Shown here in pieces: positions 9,435 to 17,646 of a stretch of DNA of 64,000 nt (within the stretch, counting starts at the first letter, position 1; each line of letters begins with the position of its first letter). This DNA is from Mucilaginibacter tundrae (GTDB lineage: Bacteria; Bacteroidota; Bacteroidia; Sphingobacteriales; Sphingobacteriaceae): contig NZ_JACCBZ010000012.1 in the NCBI RefSeq assembly GCF_013408825.1, positions 57,540-121,539 on the forward strand, in the 5' to 3' direction. A program made the translations under genes and the position numbers. Under the pieces are notes generated by a model. That model had not been told where the DNA came from. It made no database searches and saw nothing but the letters and a program-made list of their open reading frames with translations.

Positions 9435-10367
9435 TTATTGATCCCTTAGCAGCGCCAATACATCATCCCTGTCTTTGGCTAACTGTATTTTCAGCGCATC
9501 AAGCCCATCAAATTTTATATCGCCACGCACATAGTTAAAAAACTGCATGCTGATCTCTTCGCCATAAATTTCAGTGTCGAAATCAAAAATATTAACTTCA
9601 ATGTTGCGGGTAATGCCATTTATAGTGGGGCGCGACCCAATGTAGGCCATACCTTTATGACTTACACCCCCAACAATTACCTTAGCCGAAAAAATACCAT
9701 CATCGGGTATTAATTTATAGGTTTCCTCTATCATGATATTGGCTGTAGGATAACCAATAGTACGGCCAATCTGATCGCCACGGCCAACTTTGCCGGTTAT
9801 AAAAAATGGATAGCCTAAAAAGTTATTGGCCAGTTCAATAGCACCGTTCAGCAATGCATCTCTTATTAAAGTAGAACTTACGGCAACATCATTAATGTCC
9901 TGTTCGGGGATTTCCACCACATCGTATCCATAAGTTGTTGATAATCTTAGCAGGTCGTCAAAACTGCCGGCTCTGTCTTTCCCAAAACGATGATCGTAAC
10001 CAATTACAATTTTTTTTGTGCCGATAGTATCCACCAAAACATCGCGGATATACGCTTCCGGACTTTGGTTTGAAAAATCCCGTGAAAACGGGGTGATGAT
10101 TAAATGATCGATACCTAACTGCTCTAACAAAGCAGCTTTTTCGTGTATAGTATTGATGAGCTTAAGACTTTCATCTTCGGGATGCAATATCATCCGCGGA
10201 TGCGGGAAAAAAGTAAGGATAACGGTTTCGCCTCCACATTCATTTGCCAGCTCCTTCACTCTTTCAATGATCTTACGGTGGCCCAAATGCACCCCATCGA
10301 AAGTGCCGATGGTAACTACCGCATTTTCTATGGCCTTAAATTCGTTAATGTTATGATAGATCTTCAT
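9435..10367 (-). CDS. ribF: Bifunctional riboflavin kinase / FAD synthetase
   Basis: The 310-residue cytoplasmic enzyme converts riboflavin to FMN and then FAD. Residues ~15-185 are the nucleotidyltransferase (FAD synthetase) domain with TIGTFDGVHLGHRKII and the VIGYDHRFGKDRAG segment. Residues ~186-305 are the flavokinase domain with GRGDQIGRTIGYPTANI and a C-terminal helix (IQLAKDRDDVLALL). The length is typical of the family. It starts two bases after the truB stop, so the two genes form an operon, a common bacterial arrangement. Confidence 0.95.
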   Translation of the reverse strand: MKIYHNINEFKAIENAVVTIGTFDGVHLGHRKIIERVKELANECGGETVILTFFPHPRMILHPEDESLKLINTIHEKAALLEQLGIDHLIITPFSRDFSNQSPEAYIRDVLVDTIGTKKIVIGYDHRFGKDRAGSFDDLLRLSTTYGYDVVEIPEQDINDVAVSSTLIRDALLNGAIELANNFLGYPFFITGKVGRGDQIGRTIGYPTANIMIEETYKLIPDDGIFSAKVIVGGVSHKGMAYIGSRPTINGITRNIEVNIFDFDTEIYGEEISMQFFNYVRGDIKFDGLDALKIQLAKDRDDVLALLRDQ

Positions 10368-10369
10368 GA

Positions 10370-11110
10370 CTATGATTTCACCGATTCAGGATTGATTGCA
10401 CTGATATTTTTTTGTTCCCTAATAATGCCTACTAACTCCATTACCTCCCAGGCATCGGCAACTCTATAATTACCACTACGAGTGCGCCTTAATTTTGATA
10501 GGTAGGCCCCACTATTTAATGCCTTTCCAAAATCATGCACTAATGAGCGGATATAAGTACCCTTACTACAAACCACCGTAAAATCAATTTCAGGTAATTC
10601 AATGCGGGTTATTTCAAATTCAGATATGGTAACACTACGTAAGCGTAATTCCACTTCTTCACCACGACGTGCTTTCTCATACAAACGTTCGCCATCAATT
10701 TTTATAGCAGAGTGTGCTGGTGGATATTGTTGAATATCGCCTGTAAATTGTTGGCAGGCGGCTTTAATTTGTTCTTCAGTAATATGGCTGGTGTCGAACT
10801 GGAGATCCGGCTCTGTTTCCATATCGTATGATGGGGTACTCGCACCCAAAATCATGGTGCCGGTATATTCTTTTTCTTCAGCCTGGAAGGTATCAATCTG
10901 CTTGGTCATTTTACCGGTGCAAATAATTAGCAGACCTGTTGCCAATGGATCAAGCGTACCAGCATGCCCAACTTTAAGTTTTAATGGCTTAAAAGAATTG
11001 CGCAGTTTGCCTACCACATCAAAGCTCGTCCAGCCAACGGGTTTATCAACTAGTAATAACTCGCCGGCGGCAAAGTCGAAGTTTGTTTTTTTGATGTGTT
11101 GAGCGTCCAA
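10370..11110 (-). CDS. truB: tRNA pseudouridine-55 synthase
   Basis: The 246-residue enzyme makes pseudouridine 55 in the T loop of most tRNAs. The catalytic Asp is D54 in GHAGTLDPLATGLL. The family motifs LLVDKPVGWTSFDVV, PPAHSAIKIDGERLYEKARRGEEVE and CSKGTYIRSLVHDFG are all present. The only sensible start in frame is TTG (11108-11110). A TAnnTTTG element lies ~25 bases upstream on the same strand, inside one arm of the terminator-like hairpin that follows glmS. It is cotranscribed with ribF. Confidence 0.94.
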   Translation of the reverse strand: MDAQHIKKTNFDFAAGELLLVDKPVGWTSFDVVGKLRNSFKPLKLKVGHAGTLDPLATGLLIICTGKMTKQIDTFQAEEKEYTGTMILGASTPSYDMETEPDLQFDTSHITEEQIKAACQQFTGDIQQYPPAHSAIKIDGERLYEKARRGEEVELRLRSVTISEFEITRIELPEIDFTVVCSKGTYIRSLVHDFGKALNSGAYLSKLRRTRSGNYRVADAWEVMELVGIIREQKNISAINPESVKS

Positions 11111-11129
11111 AATTTGTTATTAATAATAA

Positions 11130-11165
11130 AACGGCAAAGGTAAGCTTTTAGTTGCCTTTGCCGTT
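11130..11165 (-). terminator. Terminator after glmS
   Basis: Perfect 11-bp inverted repeat (AACGGCAAAGG at 11130-11140, CCTTTGCCGTT at 11155-11165) with a 14-base loop, downstream of glmS. The 11135-11142 part read on the minus strand is TACCTTTG, a candidate -7 element for truB, so the hairpin and promoter overlap. Confidence 0.65.
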
Positions 11166-11196
11166 CACACGTTAATTATATTTAAACAGGTTATTT

Positions 11197-13032
11197 TTAT
11201 TCTACGGTTACTGATTTTGCCAGATTACGCGGCTGATCAACATTACAACCACGCATTACAGCAATATGGTACGCTAATAACTGCAATGGTATAGTTGCCA
11301 ATAACGGCACAAAAGCTTCGCTGGTTTGTGGTATTTCAATCACATACTCGGCCATATCGCGTACCTGCACATCACCTTCCGATACGATGGCAATTACATG
11401 TCCGCCACGAGCTTTAACCTCTTGTATGTTGCTAACCACTTTCTCGTATGATGAATTTTGAGTAGCGATAAATATTACCGGCATGGCGTCATCTATCAAA
11501 GCGATAGGACCGTGTTTCATTTCGGCAGCGGGGTATCCTTCGGCGTGTATGTATGATATTTCTTTAAGCTTTAAAGCGCCTTCTAATGCCACAGGGAACG
11601 AACTTCCGCGACCAAGGAACAAGCAGTTGGTAGAATCTTTAAATCTCGCAGCGATCTCCTTAACATGCTCATTTGATGCAAGCGCTCTTTCAACCAACTC
11701 AGGCACCTGATCCAATTCTGTTAAATATTCAACCAGTTTACTTTGGGTGATAGTGCCACGTTGCTGCGCAATGTAAAATGCCATTAACGTTAATACCGTA
11801 ACCTGCGCGGTAAATGCTTTGGTTGATGCTACACCAATTTCCGGCCCGGCATGCGTATAAACACCAGCATCAGTAGTACGCGGTATAGATGCGCCAACGA
11901 CATTACAGATACCGAATATGGTTGCGCCTTTTTCTTTAGCCAACTCAAGCGCTGCCATGGTATCGGCAGTTTCTCCTGATTGAGAAATAGCTATAACTAA
12001 ATCTTTTTCACTAATGATCGGGTTACGATACCTAAATTCAGATGCATATTCCACCTCAACAGGTACACGTGCATATTCTTCGATCAAATATTCCCCAACC
12101 AAACCAGCATGCCATGAGGTACCACAGGCCACAATAATAATGCGATCGACATTTTTAAGTTTTTCAGCGTACTCTTTTATCCCGCCTAATTGTACTTTAC
12201 CTTGTTGAGGATAAATCCTTCCGCGCATACAATCACGTATTGACCGTGGTTGCTCATAAATTTCTTTTAACATGAAATGATCGTAGCCGCCTTTTTCAAG
12301 CATTTCCAGTTTCAAATCAAGCTCTTGTATATATGGTGTTTGTACAGTATTATCAATGTTTTTTACCAGTAGATCATCACGGCGAACGTAAGCGATCTCG
12401 TTATCATTCAGATAGATTACGTTTTTAGTATATTCTACTATTGGGGTAGCATCTGATGCAATAAAATATTCGCCCTGGCCAACACCAATAACCATCGGGC
12501 TACCTTTGCGCGCCGCGATTAACAGATCCGGTTCATCGGCACTCATAATTACAATAGCATAAGCACCAATTACCCTATTTAATGCAATACGAACAGCTTC
12601 CTGCAGATCCAAGCCAGTTTCATGAATAATATCTTCAACCAAATGAATTAAAACTTCGGTATCGGTATCACTTTTAAAAACATGACCCTTGGCAACTAAA
12701 GCTTCTTTTATAATGCCGTAGTTTTCTATGATACCGTTGTGGATGATGGTTAGTTTACGGTCGCCTGAAGAGTGAGGATGCGAATTACGGTCACTCGGCG
12801 CGCCATGGGTTGCCCAGCGGGTGTGCCCTATGCCAATTGTTCCGCTTAAATTAAGGCCTTTTACAAAATTTTGCAGATCGCTTACTTTGCCGGCTTTTTT
12901 ATAAACTTTAAGTTCAGTATCCAACAAAGCAATACCCGCGCTATCATAACCGCGGTACTCCAAACGCTGTAAGCCTTTAATTATAATTGGGTAAGCATCT
13001 CTGAAGCCTATATAGCCGACAATTCCACACAT
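11197..13032 (-). CDS. glmS: Glutamine-fructose-6-phosphate aminotransferase (isomerizing)
   Basis: The 611-residue cytoplasmic enzyme makes glucosamine-6-phosphate from fructose-6-phosphate and glutamine, the first step of UDP-GlcNAc synthesis for peptidoglycan and LPS. The N-terminal class II glutaminase domain starts MCGIVGYIG, with Cys2 as nucleophile, and has HTRWATHG. Two SIS domains follow (SQSGETADTMAAL; SSFPVALEGALKLKEISYIHAEGY). The C-terminus DQPRNLAKSVTVE is the canonical one. Length is normal. The gene stands alone between two hairpin terminators. No glmS-type ribozyme is visible in the short leader. Confidence 0.97.
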   Translation of the reverse strand: MCGIVGYIGFRDAYPIIIKGLQRLEYRGYDSAGIALLDTELKVYKKAGKVSDLQNFVKGLNLSGTIGIGHTRWATHGAPSDRNSHPHSSGDRKLTIIHNGIIENYGIIKEALVAKGHVFKSDTDTEVLIHLVEDIIHETGLDLQEAVRIALNRVIGAYAIVIMSADEPDLLIAARKGSPMVIGVGQGEYFIASDATPIVEYTKNVIYLNDNEIAYVRRDDLLVKNIDNTVQTPYIQELDLKLEMLEKGGYDHFMLKEIYEQPRSIRDCMRGRIYPQQGKVQLGGIKEYAEKLKNVDRIIIVACGTSWHAGLVGEYLIEEYARVPVEVEYASEFRYRNPIISEKDLVIAISQSGETADTMAALELAKEKGATIFGICNVVGASIPRTTDAGVYTHAGPEIGVASTKAFTAQVTVLTLMAFYIAQQRGTITQSKLVEYLTELDQVPELVERALASNEHVKEIAARFKDSTNCLFLGRGSSFPVALEGALKLKEISYIHAEGYPAAEMKHGPIALIDDAMPVIFIATQNSSYEKVVSNIQEVKARGGHVIAIVSEGDVQVRDMAEYVIEIPQTSEAFVPLLATIPLQLLAYHIAVMRGCNVDQPRNLAKSVTVE

Positions 13033-13096
13033 AATATTAGATTTTGATGGGGTAAAAGTAAAGAGACGTTATATAATAACCAATACAAATTATATA

Positions 13097-13135
13097 ATAA
13101 GCCCCTTAAATGTATAATACATTTAAGGGGCTTAT
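13097..13135 (-). terminator. Terminator hairpin after the DUF4270 gene
   Basis: Perfect 19-bp inverted repeat (13097-13115 and 13117-13135) with a single central base. It contains AAGCCCCTTAAATG and its complement. It sits 8 bases beyond the DUF4270 stop in an AT-rich gap. Confidence 0.8.
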
Positions 13136-13142
13136 ATTGTTA

Positions 13143-14609
13143 TTATTTTATTTTGGTGTAAATAACATTTAGCCTCATGCTGTAGGCTTGAGGGTTAGAC
13201 GGTGTTAATATCGACAATGCATGTGAATAACCACCGCCTGCAACAGTTCTCGCTGCTACTTGTGCAGAAGGCGTTACATCAACACTTGATAAGTTTGTAG
13301 TATCAGTTGGTGCTAAATAAGTACCATAATCTACCAATCTTTTGGTGATTAAGTTTTGCAAGTACGAAGTAACCAGGAAATGATAGGTGTTAATGGGTTT
13401 GGTATATATCGAAGAATAAAACCCGCCGAAAGCCTCAACACCACTCGCAGTTGACAAACCTGAAGCATCCGGCAGTTCAATACGCTGGTGCGCAATATCA
13501 AGCATGTATAAGCTAAGTCGCGGCAATGGCGTTAAATATCCTGGAATATCACCACTGACTGGCTTCATTGTAACTACTAACTCTGCACGGTTAACAATTA
13601 CATTATTAACACCTCCCACGTTTCTATTACTAAATAGTGAATCAATATATGGAAAGCTTACTTTAACCCTGCTACCTGCCAACCCTTGTAAATAAACAGT
13701 GGTATCGGTAAGAGTCGTCTTATTAGTTATCGCATTTTGGAATACCGTTGACCTAACAGCATGAATATAAGAAAAATACTGTGTTGTAGGTAAATAAACA
13801 ACCGCGGTATCAATAACAGTACCACTAGCTGAGCGAATATAAACAGCAAGTGAATCTGCTCCGCTTACCATCATTATACCGCCAACACCTGTTGATTGTG
13901 TTTTGTCAACAGTAATATATAAACCTTTAACAGTATTCTGAAATATCTGGTTTGAATTAAGCTCCGCTGAACTTGCACCAAACAATGCGGAATTAATGAA
14001 ACTTTTGCTGATCGGTATCCTGATTTGAGGAGGAATCGTATCAGGCACATCCGGTTTACCCGATACAGCGCTATCAATAACAACTTTTGTATTGGGCCTT
14101 GGCGCAAAAGTGTAATTTAACATACTTGTGCTACCGATAACAGTACCTTGATGAGGCCAGACAGTGTTACTATAATAAGTACCACCACTAGCCTGCTTTT
14201 GCGCTAACTGATAAACATTTACAACATATTTAGATGTATTGTGAGCTGAGCTATCGCCATAAAAACCCTGGGTATATTTTAAAATTAATACCGCGGAATC
14301 AATAGTTATAGTACCCGCAGGCAAAGTGTATGCAACACTACCGGGTAAATTCAAATCAGTAATAAGGTCTGCTTGTGTAGTACCAAATACTGGATCATTA
14401 ATATAACCCAGCGGGCTTTTAGTTATAGCACTGGTTACAACAGAATCATCGGTTGTTGTTTTAGTAAAAATAGTGGCAGTATCAACCAACGAGCCGCTTA
14501 AAGTGCCTTTAGTGCCAAGCGTAAAACCCACGGTGTCCTGGTTTTTGCAGCTATTCAAAATAAAAAGACTTATCAACAGGGTTAATAAGTCTATCCGGAA
14601 AAATTTCAT
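13143..14609 (-). CDS. DUF4270 family lipoprotein
   Basis: About 488 residues. A hydrophobic N-terminus ends in a lipobox (LFILNSCKNQDT), so the protein is probably a lipid-anchored outer-membrane protein. The body (GFTLGTKGTLSGSLVDTATIFTKTTTDDSVVTS ... PLGYINDPVFGTTQADLITDLNLP) matches the DUF4270 family known from Bacteroidota, whose molecular function is undefined. The many strand-like Thr/Ser-rich segments suggest a beta-rich fold. I chose the ATG at 14609. A TTG at 14633 would overlap the upstream gene by 8 bases. With that gene 16 bases upstream the two are likely cotranscribed, a pairing often seen in this group. Confidence 0.8.
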   Translation of the reverse strand: MKFFRIDLLTLLISLFILNSCKNQDTVGFTLGTKGTLSGSLVDTATIFTKTTTDDSVVTSAITKSPLGYINDPVFGTTQADLITDLNLPGSVAYTLPAGTITIDSAVLILKYTQGFYGDSSAHNTSKYVVNVYQLAQKQASGGTYYSNTVWPHQGTVIGSTSMLNYTFAPRPNTKVVIDSAVSGKPDVPDTIPPQIRIPISKSFINSALFGASSAELNSNQIFQNTVKGLYITVDKTQSTGVGGIMMVSGADSLAVYIRSASGTVIDTAVVYLPTTQYFSYIHAVRSTVFQNAITNKTTLTDTTVYLQGLAGSRVKVSFPYIDSLFSNRNVGGVNNVIVNRAELVVTMKPVSGDIPGYLTPLPRLSLYMLDIAHQRIELPDASGLSTASGVEAFGGFYSSIYTKPINTYHFLVTSYLQNLITKRLVDYGTYLAPTDTTNLSSVDVTPSAQVAARTVAGGGYSHALSILTPSNPQAYSMRLNVIYTKIK

Positions 14610-14625
14610 ATATGATCTCAATGCT

Positions 14626-15450
14626 TTATACAACTTGTGCTAATTCTTCACTAGCTATTTCGTCGTAAAAATTGTAATAATTTTCCAAATCTGATGTAGA
14701 ATTAAATTCTAAAACCGATTTGTGGCTGTTTTTAACATTATTTAACACATCCTGATCAATGTTTTCACTACCTAAAACTATCGCGTCCGAGTATTGAATT
14801 GCACCGGCATACAACGCAGCGTTAGTTCCTGGCTTATAGGCCTCTACATGCGCTTCAGTCATATCGCTCATTATCGCTTTGTTTGCGAATTCAGCGCTCA
14901 ATTGCTCCGCAAAATCATTCTCATAAATAGAATAAACTATTTTTGAGTTTTTAAACGTAGGATCGTCTTTATAAGTAGTTTTTAAATAAGCCGGCACTAA
15001 TGTGCTCATCCAGCCATGGCAATGGATAATGTCCGGAGCCCAGCCCAGCTTTTTAACAGTTTCCAATGCGCCCTTACAAAAGAAGATCATCCTTTCGTCG
15101 TTGTCCGCATAAAACTTTCCGTCTTTGTCGTTAAACACATGTTTACGCTGGAAATATTCTTCATTATCTAAAAAATAAACCTGCATACGCGCCGCCGGAA
15201 TAGACGCAACTTTAATAATTAATGGATTATCATTGTCATTAATAATGATATTCATCCCCGATAACCGAATAACTTCATGAAGGCGGTTTCTGCGCTCGTT
15301 GATATTTCCAAAACGCGGCATCAGGATACGGATCTCGTAACCTTTCTCCTGCATTGCCTGCGGGAGTTGACGTGTGATTTCAGAAATTTTTGAGAGTTCC
15401 AGAAAAGGCGACATTTCATGAGTTATAAACAAAAGCTTAGCTTTACCCAT
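14626..15450 (-). CDS. Glycogen/starch synthase-like protein, N-terminal domain only
   Basis: The 274-residue protein matches the N-terminal Glyco_transf_5 domain of glycogen synthase: LLFITHEMSPFLELSKISEITRQLPQAM at the start and WAPDIIHCHGWMSTLVPAYL near residue 140. Full glycogen synthases are ~470-480 residues. The C-terminal GT-B half, with the nucleotide-sugar site and catalytic Glu, is absent, and the stop is followed at once by the next gene. Activity as a glycogen synthase is therefore doubtful. A regulatory or binding role is possible. The same short form beside panC seems usual in this family (from memory). It is divergent from panC across ~155 bases. Confidence 0.75.
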   Translation of the reverse strand: MGKAKLLFITHEMSPFLELSKISEITRQLPQAMQEKGYEIRILMPRFGNINERRNRLHEVIRLSGMNIIINDNDNPLIIKVASIPAARMQVYFLDNEEYFQRKHVFNDKDGKFYADNDERMIFFCKGALETVKKLGWAPDIIHCHGWMSTLVPAYLKTTYKDDPTFKNSKIVYSIYENDFAEQLSAEFANKAIMSDMTEAHVEAYKPGTNAALYAGAIQYSDAIVLGSENIDQDVLNNVKNSHKSVLEFNSTSDLENYYNFYDEIASEELAQVV

Positions 15451-15604
15451 CTTTAAATCAGTATTAAATTATATAAGCAGTCAAAAAAATTTGAGTTTGC
15501 AAATATAATCAATATTATATGAAGTATCAACGTATTATGCAAGTAAATTCGCTTGTTTTAAATTAGTTAATTACTTTCGCCGATTATTTTTAGATTTTAA
15601 CGCC

Positions 15605-16441
15605 TTGAAAGTATTTACAACCACCCGGGAAGTACAGCAGTATTTAGCTGAATTACGCAGCAAAGGTTTATCTACCGGGTTTGTGGCCACTATGGGTGCG
15701 TTGCATCATGGGCACTTGTCGCTCATAGCGCAGGCAAAAAGAGCTAACGATATAGTTATCTGTAGTATTTTTGTCAACCCCACACAATTTAATGACCCCG
15801 CCGACCTTGAGAAGTACCCCCGCCCGATAGCGCATGACACACAAATGCTTGAGCAGGCAGGATGCGATATTTTATTTAATCCCCCGGTTAGCGAATTGTA
15901 TGCTGATAATGAGCATTGGCATTTGGCGCTTGGAGAAATAGAACATTTGTTGGAAGGAGAGTTTCGACCGGGGCATTACCAGGGGGTAACGCAGGTAGTT
16001 TATAAGCTGTTTAATATCATTAAACCCGACACAGCTTATTTTGGACAGAAGGATTACCAGCAGTTTATGGTAATAACTAAAATGGTTGAATTATTAGACT
16101 TGCCTGTTAAACTAATAATGTGCCCAATTATAAGGGAAGAGGATGGCTTGGCTATGAGCTCTCGCAACATTCATTTAACAGTTGAAGACAGGTTACATTC
16201 GCTCATCTTATCGAAAACCCTTAATTGGGTTAAGCAAAACTTCGATAGGAATAACATTGCTGGTTTACAGATTAAGGCAGCCGATGCTATAAATGCTGAG
16301 GACGGCGTGTCGCTGGAATATTTCGAGTTGACCGATGCTGATACCTTACAGCCGGCAAGCCCGCACACTAAAAGCGTGGTCGCATTAGTAGCAGCCAGGG
16401 TTGGTAAAACACGCCTGATAGATAACGTTTTGATGAACTGA
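15605..16441 (+). CDS. panC: Pantothenate synthetase
   Basis: The 278-residue cytosolic enzyme joins pantoate and beta-alanine with ATP, the last step of pantothenate (CoA precursor) synthesis. The ATP-site motif FVATMGALHHGHLSLI is at residues ~23-38. IFVNPTQFNDPADLEKYPR, FGQKDYQQFMVI and the KMSKS-like region EEDGLAMSSRNIHL are all intact. The start codon is TTG, chosen because the protein then begins MKVFTTTREVQ as in relatives. panD follows 82 bases later and supplies the beta-alanine. Confidence 0.96.
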   Translation: MKVFTTTREVQQYLAELRSKGLSTGFVATMGALHHGHLSLIAQAKRANDIVICSIFVNPTQFNDPADLEKYPRPIAHDTQMLEQAGCDILFNPPVSELYADNEHWHLALGEIEHLLEGEFRPGHYQGVTQVVYKLFNIIKPDTAYFGQKDYQQFMVITKMVELLDLPVKLIMCPIIREEDGLAMSSRNIHLTVEDRLHSLILSKTLNWVKQNFDRNNIAGLQIKAADAINAEDGVSLEYFELTDADTLQPASPHTKSVVALVAARVGKTRLIDNVLMN

Positions 16442-16511
16442 CAATGAGCATATTGCCGATGAGTTTACATTGGCATGAAGCTTGAATTATGAAGTATGAA
16501 ATATAAAGCAT

Positions 16512-16519
16512 TAACTTTG
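16512..16519 (+). promoter_or_regulatory. TAnnTTTG (-7) promoter element of panD
   Basis: TAACTTTG ends four bases before the panD ATG at 16524. The transcript start would fall on or next to the start codon, so panD has its own promoter and is probably leaderless. Confidence 0.55.
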
Positions 16520-16523
16520 CGCC

Positions 16524-16874
16524 ATGATAATTGAGGTATTAAAATCTAAGATCCATCGTGCACGTGTAACCCAAGCCGAACTGAATTACGTGGGTAGCAT
16601 TACGATTGATGAAGATTTAATGGATGCGGCAAATATTATTGCCAACGAGAAGGTACAGATAGTAAATAATAACAACGGCGCCCGCTTTGAAACCTATGTA
16701 ATTAAGGGCGAACGCGGTAGCGGTACAATATGCCTAAACGGCGCAACTGCACGTTTAGCTCAGGTTGGCGATGTGGTTATCATCATGTCATACGGTTACA
16801 TGGAAATGGACGAGGCTCGCACTTATCAGCCAATAGCTATCTTCCCTGATATTGATAATCAGTTGATAAAATAG
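16524..16874 (+). CDS. panD: Aspartate 1-decarboxylase proenzyme
   Basis: The 116-residue pyruvoyl enzyme converts aspartate to beta-alanine for pantothenate synthesis. The self-cleavage site is Gly24-Ser25 ([15 protein letters not shown]), where Ser25 becomes the pyruvoyl group. Other family landmarks are KIHRARVT at the N-terminus, [11 protein letters not shown] and [20 protein letters not shown]. It is full length. It belongs with panC just upstream, though it has its own promoter element. Confidence 0.96.
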   Translation: MIIEVLKSKIHRARVTQAELNYVGSITIDEDLMDAANIIANEKVQIVNNNNGARFETYVIKGERGSGTICLNGATARLAQVGDVVIIMSYGYMEMDEARTYQPIAIFPDIDNQLIK

Positions 16875-17402
16875 CTAATCTTTAGGATAGGCACTTAATC
16901 CCAACAATAACTTCACGGTAACATCGGTATCAATATTATTGCGTAGTTTGTAAACCATACGTATCCTTACATCCGGCTGGCGCACCAGTTGATCTAAAAA
17001 ATTAGAGTTATCAATATCCAGTACCATAGTGTTGCCAACACCTTTAGTAATATCGGTTCTTGAAGCTACTAAAATCTCATCGCTGCCATCATGTTTCGAC
17101 ATGTAAAACTTAACGTATTCTAAATTCCCTATATTAAACCCTGCTGGCTCAGTCGACCTTAGCTTTGCCGATACAACCATTACCTGGCCAATGTGATTGG
17201 CATTATTTCCGTCTTTAGTAAAATTCTGATCGTAGCTGGTAGCCATATTTACGGCAGTATATTGCTTTCCGGATTCCGATGATGCCGGGATAGTAAGATT
17301 TGTTGTATATGGGAATGTTGACTTAACAACAGACTCGAACATACCGCAACCGCTAAAAATAAATAGCAAGGCAATTAAAACTGGTAATGGTTTTTTGGTC
17401 AT
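16875..17402 (-). CDS. Hypothetical lipoprotein
   Basis: The 175-residue protein has a lipoprotein signal (LPVLIALLFIFSGCGMFE, Cys at ~residue 19). I do not recognise the family. The mature part is soluble and strand-rich (GQVMVVSAKLRSTEP, VRIRMVYKLRNNIDTDVTVKLLLGLSAYP) and looks like a single small beta-sandwich domain with no obvious catalytic residues. It converges on panD with no gap between the stops. Likely periplasmic, anchored in a membrane. Confidence 0.6.
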   Translation of the reverse strand: MTKKPLPVLIALLFIFSGCGMFESVVKSTFPYTTNLTIPASSESGKQYTAVNMATSYDQNFTKDGNNANHIGQVMVVSAKLRSTEPAGFNIGNLEYVKFYMSKHDGSDEILVASRTDITKGVGNTMVLDIDNSNFLDQLVRQPDVRIRMVYKLRNNIDTDVTVKLLLGLSAYPKD

Positions 17403-17526
17403 ATCTCACAAGTTTTATATTGGATAATAAATATCAACTATTAATGTCAATAATAGTTTAAAAATAGGGTTTTTATATCCTTATATTAAAAATGAAAATT
17501 TTAAGTTTCAAATGGTTCTATTTTTC

Positions 17527-17572
17527 TATCTTTGCACCCCGACGCTGAGGTCGGGAATTTTCGCTTTCAGCG
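17527..17572 (+). promoter_or_regulatory. carB promoter element and structured 5' leader
   Basis: TATCTTTG at 17527-17534 matches the Bacteroidota -7 element, ~113 bases before the carB start. The leader then contains a hairpin (CCCGAC 17538-17543 with GTCGGG 17550-17555). A competing pairing is possible between CGCTGA (17543-17548, mostly the loop of that hairpin) and TCAGCG (17567-17572). The two pairings exclude each other in part, as in attenuator-like leaders, but no function is proven. Confidence 0.45.
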
Positions 17573-17646
17573 CATAGGAAAACGGTTACATTCTCAAATG
17601 AATTTAACTTTAAATTTTTAGAACTTTTTAATATAAAAAAAGCCCT

